Shown here: one piece after another, positions 62,148-64,000 of the stretch
Numbering within the stretch: the stretch's first letter is position 1
How the letters are laid out: every line of letters begins with the position of its first letter
From: DATMFV01 sp035555975
Lineage (GTDB): Bacteria > Verrucomicrobiota > Verrucomicrobiia > Chthoniobacterales > Chthoniobacteraceae
NCBI GenBank assembly: GCA_035555975.1
Contig: DATMFV010000032.1
Location: forward strand, 1 to 64,000
Direction: 5' to 3'
DNA length: 64,000 nt
Program-made: the position numbers and the translations under genes
The notes under the pieces: model-generated
What the model was told of the DNA's origin: nothing
Databases searched by the model: none
What the model saw: the letters and a program-made list of their open reading frames with translations, nothing else

Positions 62148-63332
62148 ATGCGCTCTCCGTTAAAGAAAATCGAGTATTGGGGGATCAACGTCCCGCTGCT
62201 TCAGGAATGGGCCAGCAGCCCCGAGTTTGGCGAACACGGGCACCCGCCCACCGGCAGCGCCAGCCGCTATCTCCTTTGCGTGACGGACGAAGAGGGCAAC
62301 GAAGGGTGGGGCGAATCGACCGCCCGTAGCAGCGAGGCTTCGCTGAAAGCCCAGCTCCAGCAGCTCCTCGCCGCGTCCGACCCGTTCCACCGCACCGCGC
62401 TCCTGAAGCTGACCGCGCCGGGTCATCTTTACTGGGAACGCCCCGCGCCTCCCTCTCCCTACACGCCCGACCCCGCCAACCTCCGCCACCGGCTTCGCAA
62501 CCCGTGGCAGCACCTGATCGAAACCGCCTTGAACGACCTGCTCGCCAAGCGGGCCGGGGTGTCGCTCGCCCAGCTCTGGGGCGGCCCGTGGCGCACCGCC
62601 ATCGAAGCCGACTACTGGATGGGGCGCGCCTCCGCCGAAACCGCCAAGCGTTGCGTCCTGCGCGCCAAGGAACTCGGCTTTCGCGGCATCAAGATCAAGA
62701 CCACCCTCGAAGACCCGAACGTGGAACGGCTCGAAGCGATCCTCGAAGCCGGGGGCCCCGACTGGAAGGTGACCGTTGATCCCAACGGCCGTTTCTACCG
62801 TCTGGAGGATGCCCTGCCGACCATCCGCGCCATGGACGCCGTCGGCAACATGGCGATTCTGGAAGACCCGTTCCCGCGGTTTCACCTGCCGGAGTTCAAG
62901 GCGTTGCGCTCGAAGATCAACGCACGCGTCGCGGTCCATATCGACCCGCCGGAAACGCTCTGGGATGTCGCCACCTCCGGCGCTGCGGGAGGGCTCAACA
63001 TCAGCCATTCCGACCAGGGGCCCACCGAATGGCGGATGGACGCCGCGCTCGCTGAACGCGCCAACCTCTCCATCTGGCACGGAAGCGGGCTTGACCTCGG
63101 CATCGCCACCGCCACGCAGTTGCACCTCGCCGCAAGCGCCCCCAACTGCCGCCTGCCGGGCGACCAGGCCGGCCCGTGGCTGCGGGAGGCGACCCTGCTC
63201 AAGACCGCGTTCGAACTGGAGGATGGAAAGATCAAACTCCCTGCGGACGGTCCGGGGCTCGGCATTCAGGTGGACCGCGATCAGATTGAAAAATATACCG
63301 TCTCCCGGCACGAACTGGTCGGCCAGCCATGA
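62148..63332 (+). CDS. Mandelate racemase/enolase superfamily enzyme
   Basis: The 394-residue protein has the N-terminal capping domain and a modified TIM barrel. The KxK motif is GIKIKTT with K182 and K184. Metal ligands are D211 (VDPNGRF), E239 (ILEDPF) and D266 (VHIDPPE). H311 in IWHGSGLDLG is a second acid/base candidate. Spacing fits sugar-acid dehydratases, muconate cycloisomerases and dipeptide epimerases, so the reaction is Mg-dependent abstraction of a proton next to a carboxylate. The start at 62148 excludes a long upstream frame that lies inside the DUF3604 gene. Its stop overlaps the aminotransferase start (ATGA), suggesting a shared pathway, perhaps of an amino-acid or sugar-acid derivative. 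Confidence 0.9.
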   Translation: MRSPLKKIEYWGINVPLLQEWASSPEFGEHGHPPTGSASRYLLCVTDEEGNEGWGESTARSSEASLKAQLQQLLAASDPFHRTALLKLTAPGHLYWERPAPPSPYTPDPANLRHRLRNPWQHLIETALNDLLAKRAGVSLAQLWGGPWRTAIEADYWMGRASAETAKRCVLRAKELGFRGIKIKTTLEDPNVERLEAILEAGGPDWKVTVDPNGRFYRLEDALPTIRAMDAVGNMAILEDPFPRFHLPEFKALRSKINARVAVHIDPPETLWDVATSGAAGGLNISHSDQGPTEWRMDAALAERANLSIWHGSGLDLGIATATQLHLAASAPNCRLPGDQAGPWLREATLLKTAFELEDGKIKLPADGPGLGIQVDRDQIEKYTVSRHELVGQP

Positions 63333-64000
63333 TCGGGCGAGCGGTCTGCTGGATCGACGGAAAGCTGGTGCGGGCCGACCGGGCTTCGCTTCCGCTTACC
63401 GACCTGAGCGTTTCGCGCGGCTACGGCGCGTTTGAAGCGCTCCGGACCTACCACGGCAAACCGTTTCTGCTCGAAGCCCATCTGCAACGCTTCGAGGCGA
63501 CCTGCCGCCACCTCTGCCTGCGCCCCCCGCTTTCCCGGAAAGCGTTGCGGGAAGTGGTCGCCGAAGTGCTCCAGGCCAACGGTTTGCCCGAAAGCCTCGT
63601 GCGGATCTATCTCACCGGCGGCGACGCGGGCGGGTTCCTGCCGGAAGGCAACGGGCGGCTGCTGATCCTCGCCGACCCGGTCAAACCGTACCCGGAGTGG
63701 CAATACGAACGCGGCATCGCGCTCAAGACCACCCCGCTCCAGCGGTCGATCCCGCTTGCCAAGACGCTCGACTACACCGCGGGCATCCGCGAAACGATCC
63801 TCGCCCGGCGCGACGGGTTTCAGGAAATCGTCTTCACCAACGGGCGCGGCCATCTCCTCGAAGGCGCGCAGTTTAATATCGCGGCAGTCCGGGGACGCCG
63901 CGTGATCTCTCCGGTGGAAGGGGTTCTCAAGGGAACCACCGTCGAGCACCTTTTGAAACTGGCCGGACGCGAAGGGTTCACGATCTCCCGGGAACCGCTC
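63329..64000 (+). CDS. Class IV aminotransferase (BCAT/D-amino-acid type), truncated by window edge
   Basis: The first 224 codons are visible. The fold type IV PLP enzyme signature is clear: LPLTDLSVSRGYGAFEALRT near the N terminus, the candidate PLP lysine K145 in PLAKTLDYTAGI, IVFTNGRGHLLEGAQFNI with the conserved Glu, and VISPVEGVLKGTT. Relatives are branched-chain aminotransferases, D-amino-acid transaminases and 4-amino-4-deoxychorismate lyases. LDYTAG in place of the commoner SLNYL leaves the sub-family open. It overlaps the enolase-superfamily stop by 4 bp. The 3' end lies outside the window, so length and C terminus are unknown. Confidence 0.88.
   Translation, partial: MIGRAVCWIDGKLVRADRASLPLTDLSVSRGYGAFEALRTYHGKPFLLEAHLQRFEATCRHLCLRPPLSRKALREVVAEVLQANGLPESLVRIYLTGGDAGGFLPEGNGRLLILADPVKPYPEWQYERGIALKTTPLQRSIPLAKTLDYTAGIRETILARRDGFQEIVFTNGRGHLLEGAQFNIAAVRGRRVISPVEGVLKGTTVEHLLKLAGREGFTISREPL

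Noticed and set aside
1..64000. tRNA, rRNA, riboswitch, CRISPR array or insertion sequence
   Set aside because: By eye I found no cloverleaf, conserved rRNA block, regularly spaced direct repeats or transposase motif. A covariance-model search (Infernal/tRNAscan-SE) would be decisive.

Overview
The window is a GC-rich chromosomal segment that reads as Verrucomicrobiota, most likely close to Opitutaceae/Puniceicoccales. The evidence is three proteins with PEP-CTERM tails, two type II-style pseudopilins (one with the H-X9-DG signature), autotransporter-type strand repeats, an unusual density of glycan-degradation genes controlled by LacI/GntR/AraC regulators, no SusC/SusD pair, and almost no Shine-Dalgarno sequences before start codons. 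The taxonomic placement is inference. I see no rRNA, tRNA, CRISPR array or insertion sequence.

Layout. (1) 150-5281: a LacI regulator divergent from a secreted beta-helix protein and a PEP-CTERM protein, with a large CG-centred palindrome between them. (2) 5341-7797: a decayed remnant of a RecQ-UvrD fusion helicase. (3) 16440 down to 7824, minus strand: a tightly coupled five-gene operon (pseudopilin, GH78 alpha-L-rhamnosidase-like enzyme, PEP-CTERM protein, DUF4838 protein, beta-propeller), next to a GntR/LacI-hybrid regulator (16486-17664). (4) 17797-25160: a double-domain amidohydrolase, an MFS permease fused to HEAT-like repeats, an AraC regulator, and a divergent GH29/GH42-like glycosidase. 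(5) 25164-45249: a coherent locus around a second LacI regulator. It holds an amidohydrolase, a GH20-like hexosaminidase, an SGNH esterase, a pseudopilin/PEP-CTERM pair, and a seven-gene operon of about 13 kb (heparinase-like lyase, two giant GH5-like paralogues, TPR protein, solute-binding protein, two ABC permeases). Five copies of a 15-bp palindrome close to ACTTGATAATCAAGT lie upstream of its transcription units and probably define one regulon. (6) 45308-50498: an acyltransferase-like gene, then an operon of Gfo/Idh/MocA oxidoreductase, C45-type Ntn-hydrolase and alpha/beta hydrolase, preceded by TTAA-CG-TTAA operators. (7) 50576-52380: an SDR oxidoreductase with a divergent LysR regulator. 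(8) 52443-58971: a large autotransporter divergent from a histidine kinase/response regulator pair. (9) 58976-64000: an AraC regulator divergent from a DUF3604 protein, then a mandelate-racemase/enolase protein coupled to a class IV aminotransferase cut off by the right edge.

Working model. The segment is a chain of separately regulated glycan-use loci. Secreted enzymes act on complex deoxy- and amino-sugar or uronate polysaccharides, oligomers enter through ABC or MFS permeases, and oxidoreductases, amidohydrolases and enolase-type enzymes handle the products. Two loci carry their own pseudopilin and PEP-CTERM protein, which looks like a recurring module and is the observation here most worth following up.
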